Part shown: positions 42,754-50,651 of the stretch, piece after piece
Numbering within the stretch: position 1 is the stretch's first letter
How the letters are laid out: every line of letters starts with the position of its first letter
NCBI RefSeq assembly: GCF_018966525.1
Contig: NZ_CP076607.1
Location: forward strand, 5,146,001-5,210,000
Direction: 5' to 3'
Source of the DNA: Paenibacillus sophorae
GTDB taxonomy: Bacteria; Bacillota; Bacilli; Paenibacillales; Paenibacillaceae
Length of the DNA stretch: 64,000 nucleotides
Made by a program: the position numbers and the translations under genes
The notes under the pieces: generated by a model
Seen by the model: only the letters and a program-made list of their open reading frames with translations
What the model was told of the DNA's origin: nothing
Database searches by the model: none

Positions 42754-44010
42754 TTACGCGCTTTCCTCTTGTTTCTTGTCTTTCTTGAGGTTCAGTTCAG
42801 GCAGCGCCTTCTCCTGAACGACCTTCTCTGTAATGACGCAATCCTTGATGTCATCACGTGAAGGCACTTCGTACATCACATCAAGCATAATGCTCTCGAT
42901 GATGGCGCGAAGGCCGCGCGCTCCGGTATTACGCTTGATCGCTTCCTTCGCAATGGCTTCCAGAGCCTGCGGTTCGAACTTCAGCGACACATTATCCATT
43001 TCCAGCAGCTTGGTGTACTGCTTCGTCAATGCGTTCTTCGGTTCGGACAAGATACGCACCAGCGTCTTCTCGTCAAGCGGCTCCAGCGTCGAAATAACCG
43101 GCAGACGGCCGACAAACTCGGGGATCAGACCGAATTTCAGCAGGTCCTCCGGCAGAACCATCGACAGGTACTCTCCAGCTTTCAGTTCCTTTTGGCCGCC
43201 TTCGGATGCATTAAAGCCGATCACCTTTTTGCCGACACGGCGTTTGATGAGCTGTTCCAGTCCGTCAAAAGCTCCGCCGACGATGAACAGGATATTCGTC
43301 GTGTCAATTTGAATAAATTCCTGATGCGGATGCTTCCGTCCGCCCTGCGGCGGCACCGAAGCGACTGTTCCCTCGAGAATCTTCAGCAGCGCCTGCTGCA
43401 CGCCTTCGCCGGAAACGTCACGGGTAATCGACGGGTTCTCGGATTTACGGGCCACTTTATCAATTTCATCAATATAGATAATGCCGCGCTCCGCTTTTTC
43501 CACATCATAGTCTGCAGCTTGAATCAGCTTAAGCAGAATGTTCTCCACGTCTTCGCCGACATAACCGGCTTCCGTCAAGGAAGTAGCATCCGCAATCGCG
43601 AACGGCACATTGATAATCTTGGCCATCGTCTGTGCCAGCAGCGTCTTGCCTGAGCCTGTCGGACCAAGCAGCAGAATGTTGCTCTTCGTCAGTTCAACAT
43701 CTTCAATCTTACTCTGGCTGTTAATCCGTTTGTAGTGGTTATACACCGCAACAGACAGCGATTTCTTGGCTTGTTCTTGACCAATAACGTATTGATCGAG
43801 AATGTCGCGGATCTCCTTTGGCTTGGGAATATCCTTCAGATCCAGCTCTTCCTCATGTCCGAGCTCTTCCTCTACGATCTCCGTGCACAGTTCGATACAT
43901 TCATCGCATATATAAACGCCAGGCCCTGCTACGAGCTTGCGTACTTGCTCCTGCGATTTTCCGCAGAAAGAGCATTTCAGCTGCCCTTTTTCATCATTAA
44001 ATTTAAACAT
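42754..44010 (-). CDS. clpX: ATP-dependent Clp protease ATP-binding subunit ClpX
   Basis: AAA+ unfoldase that feeds substrates to ClpP. The 418-residue protein has the N-terminal C4 zinc domain (CSFCGK and CDECIELC). Walker A is GPTGSGKTLLAQTMA and Walker B is GIIYIDEIDKVARK. The pore loop is in the GYVGEDVE region, and the ClpP-docking IGF loop is in KKVIGFNAS. Start ATG 44010 begins MFKFNDEKGQLK. It follows clpP by 11 bp, so both are co-transcribed. Confidence 0.97.
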   Translation of the reverse strand: MFKFNDEKGQLKCSFCGKSQEQVRKLVAGPGVYICDECIELCTEIVEEELGHEEELDLKDIPKPKEIRDILDQYVIGQEQAKKSLSVAVYNHYKRINSQSKIEDVELTKSNILLLGPTGSGKTLLAQTMAKIINVPFAIADATSLTEAGYVGEDVENILLKLIQAADYDVEKAERGIIYIDEIDKVARKSENPSITRDVSGEGVQQALLKILEGTVASVPPQGGRKHPHQEFIQIDTTNILFIVGGAFDGLEQLIKRRVGKKVIGFNASEGGQKELKAGEYLSMVLPEDLLKFGLIPEFVGRLPVISTLEPLDEKTLVRILSEPKNALTKQYTKLLEMDNVSLKFEPQALEAIAKEAIKRNTGARGLRAIIESIMLDVMYEVPSRDDIKDCVITEKVVQEKALPELNLKKDKKQEESA

Positions 44011-44021
44011 GTAATCACCCC

Positions 44022-44612
44022 TTAGGATTTGATCGGTGCAGCCAGAACCTCGTCAATCAGGCCATATGCCTTTGCTTCTTCCGCGCTCATGAAGTTATCT
44101 CGGTCCGTATCGCGCTCGATTTTTTCAAGGGGCTGTCCTGTACGTTCTACATAAATCTGATTCAGCTTCTGTCTTGTTTTGAGAATCCAGTCCGCGTGAA
44201 TCCAAATATCAGACGCCTGACCCTGAACGCCCCCAAGCGGTTGGTGAATCATCACCTCACTGTTGGATAGCGCATATCTTTTGCCGGGCGCCCCGGCCGT
44301 CAAAAGAAGCGAGCCCATGCTAGCCGCCATTCCTACGCAAATCGTGGATACATCTGGCTTGATATATTGCATCGTATCATATATACCCATGCCGGCTGTT
44401 ACAGAACCACCGGGCGAATTGATGTACAAGTTGATGTCCTTCTCAGGATCCTCGGCTGCCAGAAACAGCAATTGGGCTATTACCAGATTGGCAACATCAT
44501 CATCAATCGCGTTGCTCAGGAAAATGATGCGGTCTTTGAGCAATCGGGAGTAGATGTCGTAAGAGCGTTCTCCTCGATTCGTCGATTCCACAACCATTGG
44601 TACCAGACTCAT
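44022..44612 (-). CDS. clpP: ATP-dependent Clp protease proteolytic subunit
   Basis: Serine protease that forms the tetradecameric barrel. The 196-residue length is typical. The catalytic triad is S98 (VGMAASMGS), H123 (EVMIHQPLGG) and D172 (DTDRDNF). Start ATG 44612 (MSLVPMVVEST) fits the family. In Bacillus clpP lies elsewhere, whereas clpX follows tig; here clpP stands between tig and clpX, the arrangement common outside Bacillus. It is the only clpP in the window. Confidence 0.97.
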   Translation of the reverse strand: MSLVPMVVESTNRGERSYDIYSRLLKDRIIFLSNAIDDDVANLVIAQLLFLAAEDPEKDINLYINSPGGSVTAGMGIYDTMQYIKPDVSTICVGMAASMGSLLLTAGAPGKRYALSNSEVMIHQPLGGVQGQASDIWIHADWILKTRQKLNQIYVERTGQPLEKIERDTDRDNFMSAEEAKAYGLIDEVLAAPIKS

Positions 44613-44717
44613 GCCACCAACCTCATTTCTCTATACAAAATTAGTCTTGCCTTTTCAGAAGTATTTTAACACGTTCAAAGCTCAATGTCATTTTTTCACT
44701 TACTTAAAGGCTATTCT

Positions 44718-44758
44718 TCAAAAAAATAAGGCACGTAAGCAAAATATACGCACCTTAT
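44718..44758 (-). terminator. Terminator of tig
   Basis: AAGGTGCGTA and TTACGTGCCTT form a stem on the minus strand followed by ATTTTTTTG. It lies about 60 bp after the tig stop and isolates tig from clpP. Confidence 0.8.
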
Positions 44759-44815
44759 TACTTGGGTATGAGGCCCGAAATGGACCGCTCTAGTTAAAAC
44801 GCTCTAAACGATAAT

Positions 44816-46156
44816 TTATTCAGCGCTTGCTTCTTCGGATTTCTCTTCTGCAGCTTCGGCCGGAACTTCAACTTCTGTGCTGTTCTCAACAAGGAACTCG
44901 ATGGTTTTGCGAAGCGAAATTTCGCCCTTCAAACTATCCAACGAACCGTTGGCTGCAAGAATGCCGCGAATCTCTTCCGGAGAGCGTCTGTAAGTCTCTG
45001 CCATTTTGGACAGTTCTTCTTCAACGTCTTCGTCGGAAACCGAAATGTCCTCTTGCTTCGCAATCACTTCAAGAACCAGGTTGTTGCGGACGCGCTGCTC
45101 TGCATCATTCTTCATTTGTTCCCGCAGGTCATCTTGGGTTTGTCCGGAGAAGCTGAGGAACATATCCATATTCATGCCTTGCTGACGAAGACGCATGTCG
45201 AAATCGCGGACCATGCTCTCAATTTCGCTGTCAATCATTGCTTGAGGAATTTCCACTTCTGCATTGGCAGCAGCCTTTTCGACAACAGCGTTTTCCTTCA
45301 CGCCTTTCAGCTCATCAGCCTTGCGGGTTTCAAGCTGTTTCTTCAGATCTTCCTTGTATTCGTCCAACGTTTCGAACTCGCTTACGTCTTTGGCGAATTC
45401 GTCGTCCAGTTCAGGAAGCTGCTTGCGTTTGATTTCATGCAGTTTCACTTTGAATACGGCTGGTTTGCCGGCAAGATGCTCAGCCTGGTATTCTTCCGGG
45501 AAAGTTACTTCGACGTCTTTGGAATCGCCAGTAGCCATACCGATGACTTGGTCTTCGAATCCAGGAATAAAGGAGTTGCTTCCCAGTTCCAGAGAATGGC
45601 GCTCCGCTTTGCCGCCTTCAAAAGCCTCTCCGTCGACGTATCCGTCGAAATCGATCACGGCAATGTCGCCGCTCGCTGCCGGTGCGTCTTCGACCACAAC
45701 GAGTTCGGCATGACGCTCTTGCAGGCGCTTGAGTTCAGCGCTCAGCTCTTCGTCGGTAACTTCGGCTTTTTGAGCGGGAACTTCGACTCCTTTGTACTGG
45801 CCGAGCGTCACTTCAGGCTTGACAGTAATCTTGGCTTTGAACTTGAAGGTTTGTCCCTTGCCGAACTGCTCGATATCCACTTCAGGGCGGTCTACTGGGA
45901 AGATGTCGGCCTGCTCAACCGCTTCGCCGTAGGCTTCAGGCAGCAGAATGTCGATGGCGTCTTGGTAAAGGCTCTCTACACCAAAGCGGGATTCAAAAAT
46001 CGGCCGCGGCACTTTACCTTTGCGGAAACCAGGTACGTTTGCTTTTTTAACGACTTTATTAAAGGCTTTGTCGAGAGCTTTCGCTACACGCTCAGCGTCT
46101 ACTTCAACTTCAAGAACGCCAAGGTTCTTTTCTATTTTTTCCCAAGTTGCTTTCAT
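44816..46156 (-). CDS. tig: Trigger factor
   Basis: Ribosome-bound chaperone and prolyl isomerase. The 446-residue protein has the ribosome-docking GFRK motif (43-46, VPGFRKGKVPR). The PPIase FKBP domain spans about 150-245 (SGDIAVIDFDGYVDGEAFEGGKAE, LGSNSFIPGFEDQVIGM). A C-terminal chaperone arm with many helices ends in an acidic Glu/Ala tail. Start ATG 46156 begins MKATWEKIEKN, as in the family. It follows the YsoA-like gene, as in Bacillus. Confidence 0.97.
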   Translation of the reverse strand: MKATWEKIEKNLGVLEVEVDAERVAKALDKAFNKVVKKANVPGFRKGKVPRPIFESRFGVESLYQDAIDILLPEAYGEAVEQADIFPVDRPEVDIEQFGKGQTFKFKAKITVKPEVTLGQYKGVEVPAQKAEVTDEELSAELKRLQERHAELVVVEDAPAASGDIAVIDFDGYVDGEAFEGGKAERHSLELGSNSFIPGFEDQVIGMATGDSKDVEVTFPEEYQAEHLAGKPAVFKVKLHEIKRKQLPELDDEFAKDVSEFETLDEYKEDLKKQLETRKADELKGVKENAVVEKAAANAEVEIPQAMIDSEIESMVRDFDMRLRQQGMNMDMFLSFSGQTQDDLREQMKNDAEQRVRNNLVLEVIAKQEDISVSDEDVEEELSKMAETYRRSPEEIRGILAANGSLDSLKGEISLRKTIEFLVENSTEVEVPAEAAEEKSEEASAE

Positions 46157-46276
46157 CGTTTACTTTCCCCTCCAAAATTGGTTCACATATCACGCACAGA
46201 ATAACCATTATATTATATAAAATATTATTATACTTTTCAAGTAGCTTGTGTTCGTTTGCTTCTCGGAATACGGCTT

Positions 46277-47194
46277 TTATTGAGGCTTTCCGGCAAAGCC
46301 GTTCAGCATCCGGTAAGCTTGTTCGAACTGAAACCGCATACTCTCCGTGATTCCGTACATCGCCCTGGTCTCTTCTTCATTCCTTGTTCCGTTAAGCGTC
46401 TCGGAAACCGTCTGATGCAGCGCTCCCGCCCATAGATCCAGAATTCCGTCTTCACCGCTCAAAATTGCATAATAGGCTTCCGAGCCGTAGACCGACATTA
46501 TAAACTGCTCCCACAGCTCCTGCGCAAAATAATATAAAGTCGGCTCATGAGTCTCCGTGTGCTCAGCGACCCGTTCCAGCACCTGGGCAATCTGTGAAGG
46601 GAAATCATTATTCTGTAAAGGAACGTTATCAATTTCCACCACAATATTCTGCGGCCCGCGCTTCAACTCCACAGCCCCCTGTACACCGCGCCGGCGAAGC
46701 GTCTGCAGCGTCCGGAATTGAAGAATAGGATGGATGCCCGGATTCTGAACCCAGTCGGTCAGGGCGTAATCCACCTCATCTCCTTCAAAATGGGACAGTT
46801 GTTCCAGAGCGAGCAGTGTCGCTTCCGATAAAGGCTCGTGCATGACCCGATGCAGCAGTTTGCCCGCATATTCCGGGTCCTCTTGAAGCTTGGTATTGGC
46901 CAACTGCCGGGCCATCTCTTGTTCACCTATATCTTCTTCATAAGCTTGAGATTCGTTGATATATTTGTCCTGTAAAGCATATGGAAATGCCGCCTCCAGC
47001 CAATCCAGCAGAGATTGCCACTCCTCATAGTGCCGTTCTTCCTGCCCCTGGCATTGCAGCAAAAAGCGAAGCAGCTCAATTGCTTCTCCATAACGCTCGC
47101 TTTCCAGCATAACGGTCAGTTGAATCTGATAATAGTCCAGCGTTTTGGGGAAAAGCACGATGTTTTCTTTAATGGGGGAATTGGAATTTCGAAT
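46277..47194 (-). CDS. YsoA-like TPR/helical-repeat protein, apparent ATT start
   Basis: Predicted helical protein of 305 residues; the function is not established. It has TPR-like helices (YYQIQLTVMLESERYGEAIELLRFLLQCQ) and a mid-region with HPILQFRTLQTLRRRG. The C-terminal part has YYFAQELWEQFIMSVYGSEAYYAI. The position upstream of tig matches ysoA in Bacillus. The ORF begins at TTG 47221, but no RBS precedes it and it lies about 10 nt from the predicted transcript start. An AAAGGAGG sits inside that reading frame, exactly 7 nt before an in-frame ATT (47194), so translation probably starts at ATT. Confidence 0.75.
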   Translation of the reverse strand: MRNSNSPIKENIVLFPKTLDYYQIQLTVMLESERYGEAIELLRFLLQCQGQEERHYEEWQSLLDWLEAAFPYALQDKYINESQAYEEDIGEQEMARQLANTKLQEDPEYAGKLLHRVMHEPLSEATLLALEQLSHFEGDEVDYALTDWVQNPGIHPILQFRTLQTLRRRGVQGAVELKRGPQNIVVEIDNVPLQNNDFPSQIAQVLERVAEHTETHEPTLYYFAQELWEQFIMSVYGSEAYYAILSGEDGILDLWAGALHQTVSETLNGTRNEEETRAMYGITESMRFQFEQAYRMLNGFAGKPQ

Positions 47195-47238
47195 GACGGC
47201 ACCTCCTTTCTGAATCTCCAAAAACGTCTCAGTAGATG

Positions 47239-47268
47239 ATTATAGCATACCCTGTGACGGGTTTGAAA
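47239..47268 (-). promoter_or_regulatory. Promoter of the YsoA-like gene
   Basis: TATAAT (47239-47244) is preceded by TTTCAA (47263-47268) at an 18-bp spacing, on the minus strand. Predicted transcription starts near 47231, leaving only a short leader. Confidence 0.6.
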
Positions 47269-47332
47269 AAACAGGTTGAATATTCATCGTTTTTATGATA
47301 CTATAATTTTTGCTTGCTTTTCAGTATTATGT

Positions 47333-47406
47333 GTCCCAGTAGCTCAGTTGGATAGAGCATGCGCCTTCTAAGCGCACGGTCGGGGGTTCGAATCCCTCCT
47401 GGGACG
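47333..47406 (+). tRNA. tRNA-Arg (anticodon TCT)
   Basis: A full cloverleaf folds over 74 nt. The acceptor is GTCCCAG/CTGGGAC with discriminator G, the D-arm contains AGCTCAGTTGGATAGAGC, the anticodon stem TGCGC/GCGCA encloses loop CTTCTAA, and the T-arm has GGTTCGAATCC. The anticodon TCT reads AGA. It is almost identical to the tRNA at 57567-57640. TATAAT at about 47301-47306 is a plausible promoter. Confidence 0.97.
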
Positions 47407-47410
47407 TCAA

Positions 47411-47439
47411 AGGTCTTCCCTTTCGGGAAGGCCTTTTCT
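47411..47439 (+). terminator. Terminator of tRNA-Arg
   Basis: CTTCCC, loop TTTC, GGGAAG followed by GCCTTTTCTC. It is the first of three similar hairpins in the repeat array. Confidence 0.85.
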
Positions 47440-47667
47440 CGTCCGGGGATGAGAGGCCCCAAAGGTTCGTCGGAGCATCACATCGAAAGCATCCGCTTCG
47501 CAGTCAGAACGCTAGGGCTGTATCCCTCCTGGGACGTACCAAAACCTTCCTTCGGGAAGGTTTTTTACGTTCAGGGGATGAGAACCCCAAATGGTTCGTC
47601 GGAGCATCACATCGAAAGCATCCGCTTCGCAGTCAGACCGTAGGGCTGTATCCCTCTTAGGACGTAC

Positions 47668-47696
47668 AAAAAACCTTCCATCGGGAAGGTTTTTTG
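47668..47696. terminator. Bidirectional terminator at the end of the repeat array
   Basis: AAAAAACCTTCC, loop, GGAAGGTTTTTT has T-runs on both strands. On the minus strand it lies 30 bp after the pstA stop and can end the pst operon; on plus it is the last repeat terminator. Confidence 0.85.
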
Positions 47697-47725
47697 CGTC
47701 TAAGAAGATATGATCTGCGGTTGCC

Positions 47726-48607
47726 TTACCGTCCCGCCCCGCGCTTAACCCACCAGAGCGGCAGACGAAACGCCAGATTGATCAGCAGCACGACGATAAC
47801 GAGCACCGCTGCGGATTTGTCCGCGATCTGCCGGGCATCCTCGACAATCGCTTCCGATTGCACGTACCATAGATGCACAGCCAGCGTCTCTCCCGGGGAG
47901 ACCAAATTGAAATCCCACATTTCCCCCGAAGTGCTGAGCCCCGCCGTCAAAATAATTACAGCCGACTCCCCGAATGCCCGTCCGGCAACTAGACAGATGC
48001 CCGTGATGATGGACGGCAGCGCTACCGGCAGCACAATTTTAAGGATACAATAAAATTTGGTCAGTCCAAGCGCATAACCCGCCTCGCGCAGCTCTTTCGG
48101 AACGGCCCGAACGGCTTCTTCCGTCACTCGAGCCAGCATCGGCAGATTCAGCAGCGCCAGACTGACACCGCCGCCGAGTATGGTCAGACCCAAACCGAAA
48201 TACTCCGCGAAAATAGCCAGTCCCAGTAGTCCGAACACGATGGATGGAACGGAGGACAGAGCCTCTACGCAAATCCGCATTGCTCCGGTAAATGCGTTAT
48301 CCGGCGCATACTCCGCCATATAAATTCCCGCACCCAGCCCGATGGGAACCGAAATAACCAGGGAGATCAGTAAAATATAAAAAGAGTTGAACAGTACGGG
48401 GCCTATGCCGCCGCCGGCGTCGATCTCTTCGGGCTGGCGAATCAGGAATGAGAAATCAAGCCCGGGCAGCCCTTTGCTCAAAATCGTAAACAGCAGCCAG
48501 AAAATAAGCAGCATAACCAATGCTCCGAGTCCGTAAAAGCCGCAGGTCGCCAGCTTATCGCGGCGGATGGCCCAGCTTGTACGCCGAGTACGGGAAAAGT
48601 CGCTCAT
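47726..48607 (-). CDS. pstA: Phosphate ABC transporter permease PstA
   Basis: Membrane subunit of the high-affinity phosphate importer. The 293-residue protein has six predicted helices starting at about 25. SYILLISLVISVPIGLGAGIY-like and the EAA cytoplasmic loop with VTEEAVRAVPKELREAGYALGLTKF mark PstA. AGRAFGESAVIILTAG follows. ATG 48607 overlaps the pstC stop by one base. No pstB or phoU follows; the next items are the repeat array and a tRNA, so the ATPase must be encoded elsewhere. Confidence 0.95.
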   Translation of the reverse strand: MSDFSRTRRTSWAIRRDKLATCGFYGLGALVMLLIFWLLFTILSKGLPGLDFSFLIRQPEEIDAGGGIGPVLFNSFYILLISLVISVPIGLGAGIYMAEYAPDNAFTGAMRICVEALSSVPSIVFGLLGLAIFAEYFGLGLTILGGGVSLALLNLPMLARVTEEAVRAVPKELREAGYALGLTKFYCILKIVLPVALPSIITGICLVAGRAFGESAVIILTAGLSTSGEMWDFNLVSPGETLAVHLWYVQSEAIVEDARQIADKSAAVLVIVVLLINLAFRLPLWWVKRGAGR

Positions 48608-49551
48608 TACCCTTCCCTCCTTTTACGTCCCAAGAACCGGATAACCAGTATCAGTAAGAAAGAAATCAGCAGCAGTAAAAATGCCATCATATGCAGCGCA
48701 TAGTTCCAGGTGGAGTCGAATTCAACGTTGGAAATTTGCATAACGATGTTGCTTGTCAGCACCGACGCTGGCGTAAACAATGTCTTCGCCAGCTGCGGCG
48801 TGTTGCCGATGACCATAACGACAGCCATCGTCTCGCCGATCGCCCGCGTCATGCCAAGAATGACCGCTGCAAGGATGCCCCTGCCGGCAGCTGGCAGAAC
48901 AACGCGCAAAATGACCTGAAGCCGGGTGGAGCCGAGCGCGTATGCGGCGTCGCGGTATTTGCCTGGTACGGCGGTGATCGCATCGTCACTGATCCGGGCA
49001 ATGGTAGGCAGCACCATAAGCGCCAGAACGAGCGCTGCCGCCAGCAGACCATCTCCAAGACTCTCGCCGCTGGCGCGCCGCAGCAGCGGCAGGAGGACTG
49101 TCAGACCAAGATAACCGTAAACAATCGAAGGAATGCCGACCAGGAGATCAAGAATCGGCCGGACGAAACGTTTGAGCCAGACTGGTGCGATTTCGGCGGT
49201 CAGCACCGCCATGCCTACCGACACCGGTACCGAAATCAGCAGTGTCAGCGCAGTAAGTGATATCGTATTGATGATAAATGCCGCAGCCCCGAATTTATCT
49301 TCTTCCGGCGTCCAATTAAATGAGAGGAAGAAATCGGCCGGGGAAATCTGCCCAAGCAGCAGCAGCGCCGTCTTCCCGATAAAGACGATGACTAGCCCAA
49401 GCACGAGGCAAAGCGCTAAAATGCTGAACAAAAAATAATACCGGGCAAAAGTATTCGCAAGCAAATGCCTAACGTGGCGTTTGCCAGAATCCCCTTTGCT
49501 GTGGAGACTTCCATTTACCGCAGGGGTTGAATCGTAGGTCGGTTGTACCAT
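48607..49551 (-). CDS. pstC: Phosphate ABC transporter permease PstC
   Basis: Membrane partner of PstA. The 314-residue protein has a cytoplasmic N-terminus, six helices (first about 37-60), SVPVSVGMAVLTAEI, DLLVGIPSIVYGYLGL, and the EAA loop DDAITAVPGKYRDAAYALGSTRLQ followed by GMTRAIGETMAVVMVIGN. ATG 49551 has AGGAGG 6 nt upstream; the frame to 49611 crosses the intergenic terminator. It is downstream of pstS, from which it is separated by that hairpin. Confidence 0.95.
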   Translation of the reverse strand: MVQPTYDSTPAVNGSLHSKGDSGKRHVRHLLANTFARYYFLFSILALCLVLGLVIVFIGKTALLLLGQISPADFFLSFNWTPEEDKFGAAAFIINTISLTALTLLISVPVSVGMAVLTAEIAPVWLKRFVRPILDLLVGIPSIVYGYLGLTVLLPLLRRASGESLGDGLLAAALVLALMVLPTIARISDDAITAVPGKYRDAAYALGSTRLQVILRVVLPAAGRGILAAVILGMTRAIGETMAVVMVIGNTPQLAKTLFTPASVLTSNIVMQISNVEFDSTWNYALHMMAFLLLLISFLLILVIRFLGRKRREG

Positions 49552-49563
49552 GCTTGTCCTCCT

Positions 49564-49599
49564 GTAAAAAACCAGCCCCGCTGTCGCCGGAGGCTGGCT
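49564..49599 (-). terminator. Partial terminator between pstS and pstC
   Basis: AGCCAGCC and GGGGCTGG form a stem on the minus strand followed by TTTTTT, with the pstC RBS just beyond. A readthrough terminator here would yield more binding protein than permease, a common arrangement. Confidence 0.8.
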
Positions 49600-49633
49600 C
49601 ATATCATTCATTCTATTTTGATGAGCAAAAGAA

Positions 49634-50491
49634 TTACTTCATTGCCGAAATCGGGATGAACTTCAGCTTTTTCAGCGAGCCCTGTTGGAACTTCTTGCTT
49701 TGAACGTAGTCGATAAAGGCTTTAACAGCACCAGTCGGTTGTCCCTTAGTCATGTAGTAGCCATATGCCCAAATCTTGTAGGAACCGTTAATGACGTTTT
49801 CAGAGGTAGCTGCTACACCGTTGTACTTAACGGCCTTCACATCACCGCTGACATACACCAAATCGATATATCCGATGGCATTTGGAGTCGTCGCAACAGC
49901 CGTTTTCATATCGCCGCTGGAGCCGGTTTCTTTATAGTTCTTCTCTTTTTTCACGATATCGCCGCCCGCAAGCGCCTTGGCTTGGTAGTTGACGCGGGTA
50001 CCGGAACCGAAAGCGCGGGTAATAACGACGATATCCGCGTCAGCACCGCCGACTTCCTTCCAGTTCGTAATTTTACCGGAGTAAATGCCTTTGAGCTGTT
50101 CAGTGGTCAGGTTGTCCACGCCGACATTTTTATTGACAATCGTAGCAAAAGGAATGACTGCAACTTTGTTCGCAACCTGTCCGCTAAATGCTTTAAACCC
50201 AGGAACGTCGATGCTGGCATCCCAGTCACAGGCGCCGATGTCGGCGATGCCCTTCTTAACAGCTTGAGGGCCAGTAACAGAGCCTTTGCCGGAAGCGGCG
50301 ATTCTAACCTTCGGATTCATTCTTTGAAACTCCTTGGCGGCTTGCAGTGTCAGCGGCAGCAGAGCCGTTGAACCGTTGACTGTGATCTTACCCGACAGCG
50401 ATCCTGCTGCGGATGCTGCTCCCGCGAAGGATGCCGTAACGGCAAATACAGCAGCTAAGGCCGAAAACGTGATTTTTTTAAACAATTTCAT
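49634..50491 (-). CDS. pstS: Phosphate-binding protein PstS
   Basis: Extracellular phosphate receptor of the Pst importer. The 285-residue protein has an N-terminal signal peptide (about 1-29, ending AGAASAAG) and the phosphate-loop region TVNGSTALLPL. GSVTGPQAVKKGIADIGACD and TRAFGSGTRVNY follow in family order. The signal ends without a lipobox cysteine, so the protein would be released or wall-held rather than lipid-anchored. ATG 50491 has GGGAGGGG upstream; the longer frame to 50542 runs into the leader hairpin. Confidence 0.95.
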   Translation of the reverse strand: MKLFKKITFSALAAVFAVTASFAGAASAAGSLSGKITVNGSTALLPLTLQAAKEFQRMNPKVRIAASGKGSVTGPQAVKKGIADIGACDWDASIDVPGFKAFSGQVANKVAVIPFATIVNKNVGVDNLTTEQLKGIYSGKITNWKEVGGADADIVVITRAFGSGTRVNYQAKALAGGDIVKKEKNYKETGSSGDMKTAVATTPNAIGYIDLVYVSGDVKAVKYNGVAATSENVINGSYKIWAYGYYMTKGQPTGAVKAFIDYVQSKKFQQGSLKKLKFIPISAMK

Positions 50492-50539
50492 GATAAATTC
50501 CCCTCCCGGCTTGAAAGCCGATATAATATAAATCCGTCC

Positions 50540-50595
50540 CAAGAAGAAACGGCTTCGCTGTCCTTATAGGGACGGTACCGTTTCTCGTAGAAATA
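50540..50595 (-). promoter_or_regulatory. Leader hairpin of pstS, sequence shared with the EPS operon leader
   Basis: GAGAAACGG (minus-strand reading) pairs with CCGTTTCTT around an inner GTCC...GGAC stem. The 19-mer at 50577-50595 is identical to 33319-33337 ahead of the chain-length gene. It lies 50-100 nt upstream of the pstS start. No Pho box was recognised nearby. Confidence 0.6.
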
Positions 50596-50600
50596 TAAGA

Positions 50601-50625
50601 CAAAAGGATAAGCGCGAAGCTTATA
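50601..50625 (-). terminator. Terminator of the beta-propeller protein gene
   Basis: ATAAGC-loop-GCTTAT on the minus strand is followed by CCTTTTGTCTT, 27 bp after the stop. It is short, so moderately convincing. Confidence 0.55.
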
Positions 50626-50651
50626 CATTCTTATATTTTGGAAAAAGCGTT

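Larger units (their letters stand above)
47393..47697 (+). repeat. Three tandem units of about 129 bp built on the tRNA-Arg 3' end
   Basis: The 3' end of the tRNA (TCCCTCCTGGGACGT, starting 47393) recurs in degraded form at 47523 and 47651. Each copy is followed by a CCTTCC-loop-GGAAGG terminator. The two intervals contain near-identical sequence (GGATGAGA...GGTTCGTCGG, starting 47464 and 47593, ending CAGTCAGA). The period is 128-130 bp. A related element follows the second tRNA-Arg at 57461-57538. Confidence 0.8.

Noticed and set aside
47359..47643. 94-codon plus-strand frame through the tRNA repeats
   Set aside because: Starts inside a tRNA and reads through terminators; explained by the repeat array.
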